Part shown: positions 5,303 through 5,358 of the stretch, piece by piece | How positions within the stretch are numbered: position 1 is the first letter of the stretch | How the letters are laid out: the number at the start of each line of letters is the position of its first letter | NCBI GenBank assembly: GCA_023134955.1 | Contig: JAGLUC010000330.1 | Span: forward strand, 1 to 5,358 | DNA: 5,358 bases | Direction of reading: 5' to 3' | Origin: Methylococcales bacterium | GTDB taxonomy: Bacteria; Pseudomonadota; Gammaproteobacteria; Methylococcales; Methylomonadaceae | Notes under the pieces: model-generated | The model's input: only the letters and a program-made list of their open reading frames with translations | The model's database searches: none | What the model was told of the DNA's origin: nothing | Made by a program: the position numbers and the translations under genes

Positions 5303-5358
5303 TACTGACCCGAATGGCACTTACTTAACAGCTTATTGCTAATAAATCAGTATGTTAC

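Overview
The window looks like accessory or eroding chromosomal DNA from an AT-rich gammaproteobacterium. The grounds are the Bcp and RpiA sequence types, a near-consensus Fur box, an outer-membrane beta-barrel ending in Phe, an outer-membrane-type lipoprotein, and a nested inverted-repeat element of a style I associate with Methylococcales and sulfur-oxidising gammaproteobacteria. The order-level placement is a weak inference.

Left part (1-1550). Positions 1-83 resemble, on the minus strand, the 5' end of a group II intron. It abuts a decayed C-terminal fragment of an unrecognised membrane protein (stop at 308-310). Next comes a tight two-gene plus-strand unit: a Bcp/PrxQ thiol peroxidase (334-798) and ribose-5-phosphate isomerase A (835-1506). 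An exact 23-bp direct repeat, which can itself form a hairpin, lies once inside the coding tail of the membrane-protein fragment (272-294) and once just after rpiA (1522-1544), so it brackets bcp-rpiA.

Middle (1551-4016). A Fur box (14 of 15 to the 7-1-7 consensus) lies against an extended -10 promoter. It drives a probable two-gene plus-strand unit: an exported outer-membrane beta-barrel protein, then an outer-membrane lipoprotein with four Asp-box (BNR) repeats plus CxCC and CPxHG motifs. The barrel gene carries one in-frame TAA at codon 67 and is otherwise intact over 328 codons, so it appears freshly inactivated. The pair is best read as an iron-responsive metal-related envelope cassette of unknown exact substrate. 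This is the most interesting system here.

Right part (4017-5358). A gene-free stretch holds a long hairpin that fits a terminator for the minus strand. A minus-strand higB-higA toxin-antitoxin operon (toxin first) follows, with a perfect 8-bp-arm palindrome just upstream of higB as its likely operator. The window ends in a roughly 170-bp MITE-like element of nested inverted repeats and several internal hairpins.

Functionally there are three independent modules: peroxide defence with pentose phosphate metabolism, a Fur-controlled envelope module, and a self-regulated TA module. Repeats and mobile-element remnants separate them.
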